Assembly: GCA_910586445.1 (NCBI GenBank)
Contig: CAJUHV010000011.1
Coordinates: forward strand, 8,926 to 72,925
Length of the DNA stretch: 64,000 bases
DNA from: an uncultured Eubacterium sp.
GTDB lineage: Bacteria; Bacillota; Clostridia; Lachnospirales; Lachnospiraceae
Direction: 5' to 3'
Part shown: in pieces, positions 17,216-26,066 of the stretch
How the letters are laid out: the number at the start of each line of letters is the position of its first letter
How positions within the stretch are numbered: the stretch's first letter is position 1
Translations under genes and position numbers: made by a program
Notes under the pieces: generated by a model
Seen by the model: only the letters and a program-made list of their open reading frames with translations
What the model was told of the DNA's origin: nothing
The model's database searches: none

Positions 17216-17470
17216 TTACAGCTTATGAGTCGCTTCTTTTTCATCGATATCGACCAGAATGATCTCCGGCCCGATTTTTTTCACATTGCACCACGGTATA
17301 ATCAGTTCGTATTCCCGGCAGAAGATACCAAAAAACAGCCCGGGTCCTGGAAGGATCAGGGCACGTATGCACCCATCCTTTTCATCAATGTCAAGATCGA
17401 CCACATGTCCAAGACATTTACAGTCTTTCGTGTTAATCACTGTTTTTTCCTGTAATTCACATAGACGCAT
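17216..17470 (-). CDS. YlmC/YmxH family PRC-barrel protein
   Basis: A small beta-barrel protein of 84 residues (MRLCELQEKTVIN...HVVDLDIDEKDGCIRALILPGPG) matching the YlmC/YmxH family linked to sporulation in Firmicutes; molecular function is not known. I prefer the ATG at 17470, which has AAGAAGAA at a proper distance; an in-frame GTG at 17479 would be too close to that site. It lies between ychF (downstream on the other side of a short gap, upstream in transcription) and nrdR. Confidence 0.87.
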   Translation of the reverse strand: MRLCELQEKTVINTKDCKCLGHVVDLDIDEKDGCIRALILPGPGLFFGIFCREYELIIPWCNVKKIGPEIILVDIDEKEATHKL

Positions 17471-17537
17471 AACAGCCACATTCTTCTTTTTTATATTATA
17501 TGCGCGAAGAGCCGTAAGGACACAGAGCCTTTATCAT

Positions 17538-18638
17538 TTACACATTAAAGCGGAAAACAATTACATCACCGTCTTTGACTACGTACTCCTTCCCTTCCAG
17601 CCTCACAAGCCCTTTTTCCCGCACTGCCGCAATGCTGCCGCCCTCGATCAGGTCATTATATGCCGTAACCTCTGCGCGGATAAATCCCCGCTCAAAATCC
17701 GTATGAATTTTTCCAGCTGCCTGCGGCGCTTTTGTGCCCTGTCTGATCGTCCATGCCCTTGTCTCGTCTTCTCCCGAGGTCAAAAAGCTGATCAGCCCAA
17801 GCAGCTTATAGCTGGCCTTGATCAGTTTGTCCAGCCCCGACTCTTTCAGTCCCAGTTCTTCTAAAAACATGCTGCGCTCATCATCATCAAGCTCTGCGAT
17901 TTCCTGTTCGATCTGTGCACAGACCACAAATACCTCGCTCTCTTCATCTGCTGCCATACGGCGCACGTCGGCTACATGTTTATTGTTCGTTCCATCATCT
18001 GCCAGATCATCCTCCTGTACATTCGCCGCATAGATCACCGGCTTTGCCGTCAGCAGGTTGTAGGTTTTAAACCATGCTGCCTCGTCCTCATCTTCACCCA
18101 GTACAAACGTCTTTGCCAGTTTTCCCTCTTCTAAATGTGCTTTTAATGCATCGATCAGCTTCATTTCTTTGGCAAGCGTCTTGTCCATCTTGGCCTGTTT
18201 GGATATTTTGGATACCCTGCGCTCTAAAATCTCCAGATCAGAAAAAACAAGCTCCAGATTGATCGTCTCAATATCTCTGGCCGGATCTATGCTGCCGTCC
18301 ACATGCACGATATTTTCATCTTCAAAGCACCTTACTACATGCACAATCGCATCTACTTCCCGGATATTTGCCAGAAACTGATTTCCCAGTCCCTCTCCTT
18401 TGCTGGCACCTTTTACCAGGCCGGCGATATCTACAAATTCAATCACCGCCGGAGTGACTTTCTTTGAATGATACATCTCCCCTAAGCGGTCAATCCGCTC
18501 ATCCGGCACTGCTACAATGCCTACATTTGGATCAATCGTACAAAATGGATAATTTGCAGATTCTGCACCTGCCTTTGTCAGTGAATTAAACAGTGTGCTC
18601 TTTCCTACGTTTGGCAGGCCTACGATTCCTAGTTTCAT
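17538..18638 (-). CDS. ychF: YchF/Ola1 family ATPase/GTPase
   Basis: A universally conserved P-loop NTPase of the Obg family, 366 residues, normal length. The P-loop is GLPNVGKSTLFNSL (residues 6-19), the G3 motif is DIAGLVKGASKGEGLGNQFL, and the C-terminal TGS domain includes TIRQGTKAPQAAGKIHTDFERGFIRAEV and VVKDGDVIVFRFNV. YchF prefers ATP over GTP and associates with ribosomes and stress responses. Confidence 0.97.
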   Translation of the reverse strand: MKLGIVGLPNVGKSTLFNSLTKAGAESANYPFCTIDPNVGIVAVPDERIDRLGEMYHSKKVTPAVIEFVDIAGLVKGASKGEGLGNQFLANIREVDAIVHVVRCFEDENIVHVDGSIDPARDIETINLELVFSDLEILERRVSKISKQAKMDKTLAKEMKLIDALKAHLEEGKLAKTFVLGEDEDEAAWFKTYNLLTAKPVIYAANVQEDDLADDGTNNKHVADVRRMAADEESEVFVVCAQIEQEIAELDDDERSMFLEELGLKESGLDKLIKASYKLLGLISFLTSGEDETRAWTIRQGTKAPQAAGKIHTDFERGFIRAEVTAYNDLIEGGSIAAVREKGLVRLEGKEYVVKDGDVIVFRFNV

Positions 18639-18783
18639 TTTTTACCTTTACCTGTCCGAAAATCCTTTATTTACAAGGGTTTTCGCCTTTCTCTATATTT
18701 TTGCTTCACCATTTGCTACACCAATTTTAAATGATTTTGAACATATTTTCAAGCTGTCGAAATAATAGATTTCATACAGCCTT

Positions 18784-20508
18784 TCATATTCTCTGATCAT
18801 AATTCACAATACAGCCGCCGTCGATCTGCACCTGCTTGCCGCTGAATGCAAACCCATAAATTTTGATTTTTGTGCGGGCCACTCCCTTTGCTTCCAGCGC
18901 GGCAGCATATTCTTTGTTTATAATCTGGCGCAGAGCAGCCTCGGCCGTATCCTGCAGGCTGCTTTCCTCATCAGGGTCAAGCACCTTAAACTCCAGAATC
19001 ATTCCGTCCGTCCTGCCTTCTGCCGGAGCAAGCATGATGTCATACCTTCCAAAACCGCTTTCCCGGTTGGATGTAATCTCATATTTTTTCTTCAGATTTA
19101 CAATCAGCCCCAGTACAAATCCGTGATAAAACCGTTCCGGCTCTGCTGTCTCGGAAGGCTTTTTTCCTGTATCAAAACAACTGAATGTATTTAAGGCAAT
19201 TTTATTCATAAAAACATTCATTCCCTTGACATCATCTGACAGCAGCGCTTTCTCAAAGCTGTTATATGCAGTCTTTCCATCCGAAAACCATCCGTGGATC
19301 ATCCTTGCGAGCATCTGCCTGACTTCCGCATTGGTCAGTGTGAGACGGTACTGGTCTATATCATAATCGTCTGTACTTTTTATGATTTCAACAGCTTTTA
19401 GATAGCCTGCGGCTAAAAGCAGGCTCCAGACGGCATTTTCATCCGAATCTAACTGGTTAAAAACAACTTCTTCATCCATATACGTACAAAATGAATTCCC
19501 CCACAGCAGGTCTTCCATGGTCATTTTTATATCAGGACTTCCTTTTTGTATTAAATCTGCGGCCAGCTTATTGGAGCTTGTATTCGCCCAGTAGGGCTTA
19601 AATTCTTTTGATTTTAAATAATTGACAATAGACCATGGATTATAAATGCTGCTGCAGTTTCCGAACCGGAATCCATCGTACCACCGTCTCACCCTCTGCC
19701 TTTGTTCCTCCAGCCCAAATTCCTCTAATGCAGCAAATACCTCTTCCTCCGTAAATCCAAACGCCGTTTCGTATTTATTTGAAGTCGTCATAACGACCTC
19801 CAGATTATTTAAATCCGAAAAAATAGATTCCTTGCTCAGCCTTGTGATTCCTGTCATCAGCCCGCGTTCTAAATACGGGTTGGTTTTGAAGGTCGGATTC
19901 ATAAACCTGCGCATAAACTCTATAAGCTCTTTCCAATATCCATATACGTATGCCTCCTGCATCGGAGTATCATATTCATCCAGCAAAATAATAACCTTTT
20001 TTCCATAATAATTATATAAATATTCCGAAAGCAGATTTATCGATGCAGATACCTCGCTGACATTTGCCTCTTCAAGCAGGATTTTTTCAAAGCGTTTTCG
20101 ATCCGCCTGCAGAAAATCACTGCTGTCTAATAAATAAGCATGTCTGCGGTATTCCCTGGAAATCAGCGTGCGTATGCCGTAACAGGACTCTTCATAACAA
20201 TCTGCTTTTATGCTGGCAAAGCTCAGAAAAATCACCGGATGGGTACCCTGCAGTTTCCTGTACTTTTCATCTTCCCAGACCGAAAGCCCCTCAAACAGAT
20301 CTCCGCTGCCGGCATGCCTTATGGAAAAGAAATGATCCAGCATGCTCATTGTAAGAGTCTTGCCAAACCTTCTGGGACGCGCAATCAGTGTCACCTTATC
20401 CCTATTCTCCCACCATTCTTTGATAAAATAGGTTTTATCTATATAAAAACTATCCTCCCTTAAAAGTTCTCCAAAATCCTGCTCGCCAATTGACACTATC
20501 CTCGCCAT
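18784..20508 (-). CDS. AAA-ATPase-like / PD-(D/E)XK nuclease family protein
   Basis: A 574-residue protein with an N-terminal AAA-like ATPase and a C-terminal nuclease-like domain. Walker A is ARPRRFGKTLTMSM (about residue 45) and Walker B is VIILLDEYDTPM (about 175). The C-terminus carries FGRYDIMLAP then MILEFKVLD, the D and ExK of a PD-(D/E)XK fold (about residues 500-525). Such proteins are greatly expanded in gut Clostridia and Bacteroidetes, and their function is unknown. I start at 20508, where AAGGAGG precedes MARIVSIG; the open frame extends eight codons further without a ribosome binding site. It is not next to any recognisable partner. Confidence 0.85.
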   Translation of the reverse strand: MARIVSIGEQDFGELLREDSFYIDKTYFIKEWWENRDKVTLIARPRRFGKTLTMSMLDHFFSIRHAGSGDLFEGLSVWEDEKYRKLQGTHPVIFLSFASIKADCYEESCYGIRTLISREYRRHAYLLDSSDFLQADRKRFEKILLEEANVSEVSASINLLSEYLYNYYGKKVIILLDEYDTPMQEAYVYGYWKELIEFMRRFMNPTFKTNPYLERGLMTGITRLSKESIFSDLNNLEVVMTTSNKYETAFGFTEEEVFAALEEFGLEEQRQRVRRWYDGFRFGNCSSIYNPWSIVNYLKSKEFKPYWANTSSNKLAADLIQKGSPDIKMTMEDLLWGNSFCTYMDEEVVFNQLDSDENAVWSLLLAAGYLKAVEIIKSTDDYDIDQYRLTLTNAEVRQMLARMIHGWFSDGKTAYNSFEKALLSDDVKGMNVFMNKIALNTFSCFDTGKKPSETAEPERFYHGFVLGLIVNLKKKYEITSNRESGFGRYDIMLAPAEGRTDGMILEFKVLDPDEESSLQDTAEAALRQIINKEYAAALEAKGVARTKIKIYGFAFSGKQVQIDGGCIVNYDQRI

Positions 20509-20565
20509 ACACTGCCTCCTTCCCGCAGACACATTCTGTTACTTATATTGTAGACTGCCGGAATC

Positions 20566-20586
20566 AATTTTTCAACCACGCTCTAA
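20566..20586. repeat. Relic of the inverted-repeat element end
   Basis: AATTTTTCAACCACGCTCTAA matches the right end of the 63807-63970 element (ATTTTTCAAACACGCTCTA) with one change. It overlaps the end of the phosphotransferase pseudogene and supplies its stop codon. Confidence 0.65.
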
Positions 20587-21238
20587 TTTTTTTAGGCATT
20601 TTTTGATCTGCGCTTTCGCCCACATCCCCTGCAGCCTGGAATAAAACCATCCATACCGGAATGTCTCTGCCGCCATAATCACTGCAAGATACAGCCGGTA
20701 CAGCTGATACCTTTTTGCGTCGGCTTGTGTAAAAGCGCTTTTATGGACTGCCTTTAAATAGCTCTCTAAAAACACATGCTCCTTGCGTATATCGTCCACA
20801 AATACAAACTCCAGATACTGTGCAGGCTCTGCTTTCACCTGATTCAGGCTGTTTTGATCCATTTTCCCGGATATTTTTGACAGGGCCGTTCCTTTATGCG
20901 GTCATAAAAAAATAACTGCTCTCGATGTGCTTTCTGCTGAAATCGTATGCCAGCACGGCAGGTACCGGCACATTGGTATGTTCTTTAATCAGACGATAGC
21001 ATTCTACTTCTGTGCGCATAATATCTTTTTCGTATGTCAGAAGGGGCGTTTTTGGAGCCGCGCCCACCTTCAAGACAATCTGATCCATTTCCTTTACCCT
21101 GCTGATTTTATAAATCGCATTAAACATGCCGCCTTTTAATTCTTCAATCCGGCCGATTTCACAGGCATTTCCAAAATTAATTTTCACAAGCTTTCGAATC
21201 TCCTGTTTTGTCAGCAAATTTTTTGTCCTGCTTTTCAT
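20572..21238 (-). pseudogene. Aminoglycoside phosphotransferase-family gene, frameshifted and centrally deleted
   Basis: The first frame (21238-20894, 114 residues) contains the N-lobe of an APH/choline-kinase fold (GGMFNAIYKI, IVLKVGAAP, MRTEVECYRLIKEHTNVPVP) and ends at a stop after YFFMTA. The C-terminal part continues in the next frame from about 20890 (KGTALSKISGKMD) to 20572 with the post-catalytic helices (LEFVFVDDIRKEHVFLESYL). The catalytic loop (HGDLH-type) and DxE motif are missing between SLNQ and VKAEP. Total length is about 222 codons against roughly 300 for the family, so the gene has both a frameshift and an internal deletion. Its last codons (LERG and stop) fall inside an element-end relic at 20566-20586. 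Confidence 0.85.
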
Positions 21239-21250
21239 GATTTTCGTTCC

Positions 21251-23686
21251 TTATTTTAGTTCCCTGAGTTTTCTTTCGTATTCCTTATTCTTCCTTTTAT
21301 TGGAAAAATAACCGCTGATCACCTGCTTCATTCCTTTGAAAAAATGCCCGTTCACTGCATGCACAAGCCCTTCTGCCATTTCCATGCTTACGGCACCGTC
21401 GGTCATCTTCGCAATGGCCCGGAATGGAATATTGTAAATAAATAAAAGATTGAGATCCGGCCTGCCTTTTCTTTCGTTTTTCGCCTTTAAATGGTTTAAC
21501 ACCCGGCAGGCCAGTCTTGCCAGTCCGCTTTTTGCATAATACATCTGGCATACGGCATCGTTGATTCCCAATTTTCCGTCCCATGCTCCAGACGGAATCG
21601 GATGCCCAAGAAGCCTCTCAAATTCTTCATCCGGCACTTCTTTTATATTTCCAGAAAAATAGTGCGGCATTTTTTCCGGTTTATAGGGCTGGCAGGTTTT
21701 CGTCCCCTTTCGATTGATCCTGCCTGTCAGCCGGATCTCGGATACGCTGCTGCCGATATAGATGTCATAAGTCCCGCTTTCCTCTTCCCAGCTCTCTGTT
21801 TTTATATTCCAAAAGCGGAACGACTTGTCATCAAACCGGATCTCGACCTCTTTTCGTTCCTGTGGTTTTAAATAGACCTTACAGAATCCTTTCAATTCTT
21901 TTAACGGCCTAAAGACCGTCCCTTTCGGGCCTTTGATATACATCTGGCAGATTTCAGCCCCGGCCATCTTTCCCGTATTGGCTACTTCAAATCTTACACT
22001 GCTGTCTGTCACTGTCAGATTTGAATATTCAAATGTCGTATAGGATAATCCATATCCAAACGGATAGCGTACCTGCATATGATTTGTATCAAAAAAACGA
22101 TATCCTACAAATATACTCTCCCGGTATTCCGAATTGCGCTCTCTGCTCGGGAAATAGCTGCTGGACGGTGTATCCTCATATCTTATCGGATATGTCTCGC
22201 TCAATTTTCCAGAAGGATTTACTTTTCCGGTCAGGACATCCAGCATCGCCCCGGCCCCGGCCTGTCCGCCGAGATAACCGTGCAGGATGGCCCTGCATCG
22301 GCATTCCCAGTGCATATCGATCGAAGAGCCTGCACTTACTACACCTATAATATTTGGATTTACCTCTGCCAGCTCCTCAAGCAGCAGTACTTGATTTTGG
22401 GGGATCTGCATATGGCTGCGGTCCATGCCTTCGGCCTCGCTGATTTCGTCAAGTCCCAGACAATAAATAACTACATCCGCCTGTTTCGCCAGATTTATAG
22501 CGGCTTCTTTTAATCCACTGCCTGTCTGCCCCGTGCGCGCATACCCTGGTGCGCACCCGATACAATTGATTGGATAATCTCCGATTATATTTTCCATAGT
22601 TTCAAGCAGCAACGGATTTACTACCGAAGAGCCTGCGCCCTGATAGCGCGGGGTAACTGCAAAATCCCCGATTAAGGCAGCTTTTGTTCCTTTCCCAAGC
22701 GGAAGGAGCGGCTGTGGGTCTGCCGTATTTTTCAGCAGGACAACGCTCTGTGCAGCTGCCTTTTTTGCCAGGGCATGATGTGCGGATTTGTCAATCGCTG
22801 TCTTTTTGCTGGTACCCGCCCTCGTCAGTGTTAAGACTGCTTCTAAAAGATCATCCACACAGGCGTCCAGTTCATCCATAGATAAGGTACCCTCATCCAG
22901 TGCCGCAAGAACCTGCCTTGCCGAGTCCAGTCCCGGCGTGGGCATTTCCAGATTGGAGCCGGCTGCCACACCGCGCACATGATCATTGGAACCGCCCCAG
23001 TCTGTAATAACGATTCCGTCAAATCCCCATTCACCACGCAGGATTTCTTTCAATAGGTGCTCATTTTCATTGGCATACGTGCCGTTTACCTCATTGTAGC
23101 TGGTCATGACTGCCTTGGCCCCGCCCTCTTTTACCGCGATCTCAAATCCGGTCAGATATATTTCACGCAGTGTTCGTTCATCCACGACAGCATTCATCGT
23201 CATGCGCCGCAGCTCCTGGCTATTTACCGCAAAATGCTTTGGACATGCATAAATGCCTTTTTTCTGTATCCCTCTTATATAAGCAGCTGCCATTTTGCCG
23301 GATAAAAATGGATCTTCGGAAAAATACTCAAAATTTCTTCCGCACAAAGGATTTCTCTTAATATTAAGCCCCGGTCCCAGAAGTATATTTACGCCCAGCG
23401 CGGCCGCTTCTTCCCCTAGGGCATTTCCGATTTCTTCTGCCAGATCCGTATCCCAGCTGTTTGCCACAGTTGCTGCCGTCGGAAAACAGGTCGCAGGCAG
23501 CGACGGGTTCAGCCCTAAATGATCGCCTGTCCCTGTCTGTTTACGGATTCCGTGCGGCCCGTCAGAACAGAATATAGAAGGGATGCCCAGCCTTTCAATA
23601 TCTCTCGTAGTCCATTCGGACTGGCCGCTTAAAATCGCAGCTTTTTCATATACACTCATTTTTTTCATTAATTCTGCATGTTTCAA
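21251..23686 (-). CDS. Glycoside hydrolase family 3 beta-glucosidase-type enzyme
   Basis: An 811-residue cytoplasmic GH3 enzyme (no signal peptide). The TIM-barrel holds GLNIKRNPLCGRNFEYFSEDP and the catalytic nucleophile Asp in GIVITDWGGSND (about residue 229). The alpha/beta sandwich holds SVVLLKN and GLDEISEAEGMDRS, and a fibronectin-like domain with YPFGYGLSYTTFEYS follows (residues about 540-655). The last 150 residues form an extra helical tail seen in other Lachnospiraceae GH3 proteins. The start is a TTG at 23686 with GAGGAGG eight bases upstream. The likely substrate is a beta-glucoside or related oligosaccharide. Its neighbours are two pseudogenes, one being a probable AraC regulator upstream. 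Confidence 0.93.
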   Translation of the reverse strand: MKHAELMKKMSVYEKAAILSGQSEWTTRDIERLGIPSIFCSDGPHGIRKQTGTGDHLGLNPSLPATCFPTAATVANSWDTDLAEEIGNALGEEAAALGVNILLGPGLNIKRNPLCGRNFEYFSEDPFLSGKMAAAYIRGIQKKGIYACPKHFAVNSQELRRMTMNAVVDERTLREIYLTGFEIAVKEGGAKAVMTSYNEVNGTYANENEHLLKEILRGEWGFDGIVITDWGGSNDHVRGVAAGSNLEMPTPGLDSARQVLAALDEGTLSMDELDACVDDLLEAVLTLTRAGTSKKTAIDKSAHHALAKKAAAQSVVLLKNTADPQPLLPLGKGTKAALIGDFAVTPRYQGAGSSVVNPLLLETMENIIGDYPINCIGCAPGYARTGQTGSGLKEAAINLAKQADVVIYCLGLDEISEAEGMDRSHMQIPQNQVLLLEELAEVNPNIIGVVSAGSSIDMHWECRCRAILHGYLGGQAGAGAMLDVLTGKVNPSGKLSETYPIRYEDTPSSSYFPSRERNSEYRESIFVGYRFFDTNHMQVRYPFGYGLSYTTFEYSNLTVTDSSVRFEVANTGKMAGAEICQMYIKGPKGTVFRPLKELKGFCKVYLKPQERKEVEIRFDDKSFRFWNIKTESWEEESGTYDIYIGSSVSEIRLTGRINRKGTKTCQPYKPEKMPHYFSGNIKEVPDEEFERLLGHPIPSGAWDGKLGINDAVCQMYYAKSGLARLACRVLNHLKAKNERKGRPDLNLLFIYNIPFRAIAKMTDGAVSMEMAEGLVHAVNGHFFKGMKQVISGYFSNKRKNKEYERKLRELK

Positions 23687-23821
23687 AATGCTTACCTCCT
23701 CATAAATCAGCCCGCTGCCGGCTTACGGCATACGGTTCATAATATTTGCTATATGCTAACACAAGGTCAATAGGAATGCCATTTTCATAGAGGACAGATT
23801 CTTTTCCTCAAAGGACATTTT

Positions 23822-24396
23822 TTATCTGTACCGGCCGTCATACATTTTTCGATAAGCTGCCGGCGTCATATGGAACACATTCCAAAACCGTTTATAGAAT
23901 CCTGCCGTGCTATGGTATCCTACGGACTCTGCGATTTCCTCCACAGAAAGATCCGTTTCGTTCACGGATTTGGTATAATGATCTTTAATATCACATCTGT
24001 TTCAGAACACGGCAGTATGGCATGTGCCATTCCCGGAGTCAGAATGCAGAGGTTTCCCGCCGATAAATTCAAGTCCTCTGTTTCACCGGCTGGTTTCTGC
24101 GTGCACTGTCCCTGCCATACATAGATCATTTCATAAAAATCGTGGCTGTGATAGTATGGAACCAGGCAGACGGAATGCTTTCTTATGCTGAATTCAGCTG
24201 AAATACGTACAATATTTTCTCGGATGGAAAAATCAAATGCCTCCGAAATTTTATGCAGCCTGTACCTTTCGATCTGTTTCATCAAATACTCTGCATTGCC
24301 CACTTCTTCGTTTATAGCCTTTTGAAATCCCTCGGATATTTTATACGCGTCCTCTTTTTCCTGCTCCTCAAAAATCCTTTTTATTTTATCATTCAT
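23822..24396 (-). pseudogene. AraC-family regulator with central deletion
   Basis: Residues 1-144 (24396-23962) encode an AraC-type N-terminal cupin (FSIRKHSVCLVPYYHSHDFYEMIY, GNLCILTPGMAHAI) and end at a stop after IIIPNP. The C-terminal helix-turn-helix continues in another frame down to 23822: DLSVEEIAESVGYHSTAGFYKRF then FHMTPAAYRKMY. The first HTH helix pair and the linker, more than 100 codons, are missing. Such a regulator would have controlled the GH3 gene lying just downstream. The protein made from this locus cannot bind DNA normally. Confidence 0.88.
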
Positions 24397-24448
24397 AAAC
24401 GATGCTGTCCTTTCAAACCGCTGTCTTTATGGAGGCAGTATAATAATA

Positions 24449-24484
24449 AGAAAAAGCTCTGGAACACACTGCTTCAGAGCTTTC
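24449..24484 (-). terminator. Terminator at the end of the priA-thiN block
   Basis: GAAAGCTCTG and CAGAGCTTTTTC form a 9-10 bp stem around a 12-base loop, with a T run on the minus strand, 30 bases past the thiN stop. Confidence 0.9.
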
Positions 24485-24513
24485 ATGTACCTCTATTTAT
24501 TTTTGCCTGTTTT

Positions 24514-25161
24514 CTAATCAGCTGATTCTACCAGTATCAATATTCCGTCTGTAAAATCCACAACCGCTTCTTCCGCCTCGATCTCATTGCTTATGCCGAT
24601 TGAATGAAAGCTGTCTAACGTGGCATGATAAAGCGGATATTTAAACCCTGTCAGCGTCACGCCTTTCACCTGTGTTGTCAGCGGTATCAGGGAAATGTAT
24701 CGCCCATACTGCTGCGCCTTTTTTAACAGCGTGCGGTTTTGGATCAGCCGCACCCTGTTATGTGCATCTACCAGATAGCACGGTATTTCGCGCTCCATGG
24801 CAAAGCCCAGCAGGCGGACAGTGGCAAGCACATGGTCTAAACGTGTTCCTGTGCCTCCCAGTATATGAATCTCGCTGCTGTCCCGCTTGACAGCCAGCTG
24901 CAGTGCAAGCTCTGTGTCTACCGCATCCTTTTCCGGCTGGTATTTGTGAAAGCGTATATGCTGGTCACTCTGCAGCTGCTCCAGCTGCGCAGGGTCTGCG
25001 GAATCAAAATCGCCCAGTACTTCATCCGGCCTGATTCCTGCCTGCATGAAAAAATCAATGCCAGAGTCTGAGGCGATATAATAGTCAAAATTCTGGCGTG
25101 CAAGATAGGATCTGGCAAACGCAGGATCTATAGTTCCTCCCGTTACAATGAGTGTTTTCAT
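24514..25161 (-). CDS. thiN: Thiamine pyrophosphokinase
   Basis: Converts thiamine and ATP to thiamine diphosphate. The 215-residue protein has the two-domain TPK fold, with IVTGGTIDP at the start, the substrate-binding GDFDSADP (residues about 51-58), the acidic EKDAVDTELAL and LGGTGTRLDHVLATVRLL motifs. It starts two bases after the rsgA stop, so it is the last gene of the block. Confidence 0.95.
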   Translation of the reverse strand: MKTLIVTGGTIDPAFARSYLARQNFDYYIASDSGIDFFMQAGIRPDEVLGDFDSADPAQLEQLQSDQHIRFHKYQPEKDAVDTELALQLAVKRDSSEIHILGGTGTRLDHVLATVRLLGFAMEREIPCYLVDAHNRVRLIQNRTLLKKAQQYGRYISLIPLTTQVKGVTLTGFKYPLYHATLDSFHSIGISNEIEAEEAVVDFTDGILILVESAD

Positions 25162-25163
25162 AA

Positions 25164-26042
25164 TTAATATTTTTTTCGTCCTTTTAATTCTTCGTATAGC
25201 TGCTTATAATTGTCATACCGCACCAGATGAATCCCGCCTTCCCCTACCGCATGCTTTACGCCGCAGTCGGGTTCACTGATATGGCTGCATGCCTGAAACC
25301 TGCACGCAGGCTCATAAGAGGCGAATTCCTGATAATACTGCTGGAGATCTTCTTTTTCTATTTCCGGCAGATAGAGTGAGCTGAACCCCGGCGTATCCAT
25401 CAGATACGTATTTTCCTCGATATGAATGAGCTGCGTATGTCTGGTCGTCTGTTTTCCGCGCTGAATCTTGCGGCTGATCTCTCCTGTTTCCATAGAAGCC
25501 TCCGGCTGCAGCAGATTGACCAGGGATGACTTGCCTACGCCGGAAGGGCCGCAGGCAGCCGTAGTTTTTCCGCGGAGGACAGCTTTCAGCTCCTCTATGC
25601 CCTCCTGCCTCTGCACGCTGATAAAAAGTACCGGATATCCGCACTGTGCATAGATACCTGCAATCCGCTGCCTTTCTGTTTCCTCTAAAAGCTCCATTTT
25701 ATTAAAGCATATCGTGACTGGTATCTGCTGATACTGCATGAGAACTAAAAAGCGGTCCAGCAGATTTAGATTCGGCTGCGGGCTTGCTGCTGCAAAAATG
25801 ACAAGCGCCATATCGATATTGACCACAAGCGGCCGGATCAGCTCATTTTTCCTTGGAAAAATTTCCTCGATATTTCCAGTTTTTTCTGCTTCGTCGATTA
25901 CTGCGATTTCCACATTGTCCCCTGTCAGCGGCTTGATGTTCTGGCGGCGGAACAGCCCCTTCGCCTTGCATTCGTAGGTTCCTGATCCGTCTGCATGGAC
26001 ATAGTAAAAACCTGCAATTCCTTTTACAATCTTTCCTTTCAT
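25164..26042 (-). CDS. rsgA: Ribosome small-subunit maturation GTPase RsgA
   Basis: Circularly permuted GTPase that checks late 30S subunits, 292 residues. An N-terminal OB fold precedes the GTPase in the order G4 (CFNKMEL), G1 (GPSGVGKSSLVNLL, about residue 165) and G3 (DTPGFSSL). A C-terminal zinc motif is present (CRFQACSHISEPDCGVK). It lies 24 bases downstream of prkC, as in many Firmicutes. The usual rpe gene between rsgA and thiN is missing. Confidence 0.96.
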   Translation of the reverse strand: MKGKIVKGIAGFYYVHADGSGTYECKAKGLFRRQNIKPLTGDNVEIAVIDEAEKTGNIEEIFPRKNELIRPLVVNIDMALVIFAAASPQPNLNLLDRFLVLMQYQQIPVTICFNKMELLEETERQRIAGIYAQCGYPVLFISVQRQEGIEELKAVLRGKTTAACGPSGVGKSSLVNLLQPEASMETGEISRKIQRGKQTTRHTQLIHIEENTYLMDTPGFSSLYLPEIEKEDLQQYYQEFASYEPACRFQACSHISEPDCGVKHAVGEGGIHLVRYDNYKQLYEELKGRKKY

Positions 26043-26066
26043 GTTTCCTGCCTATAAACAAACAGA

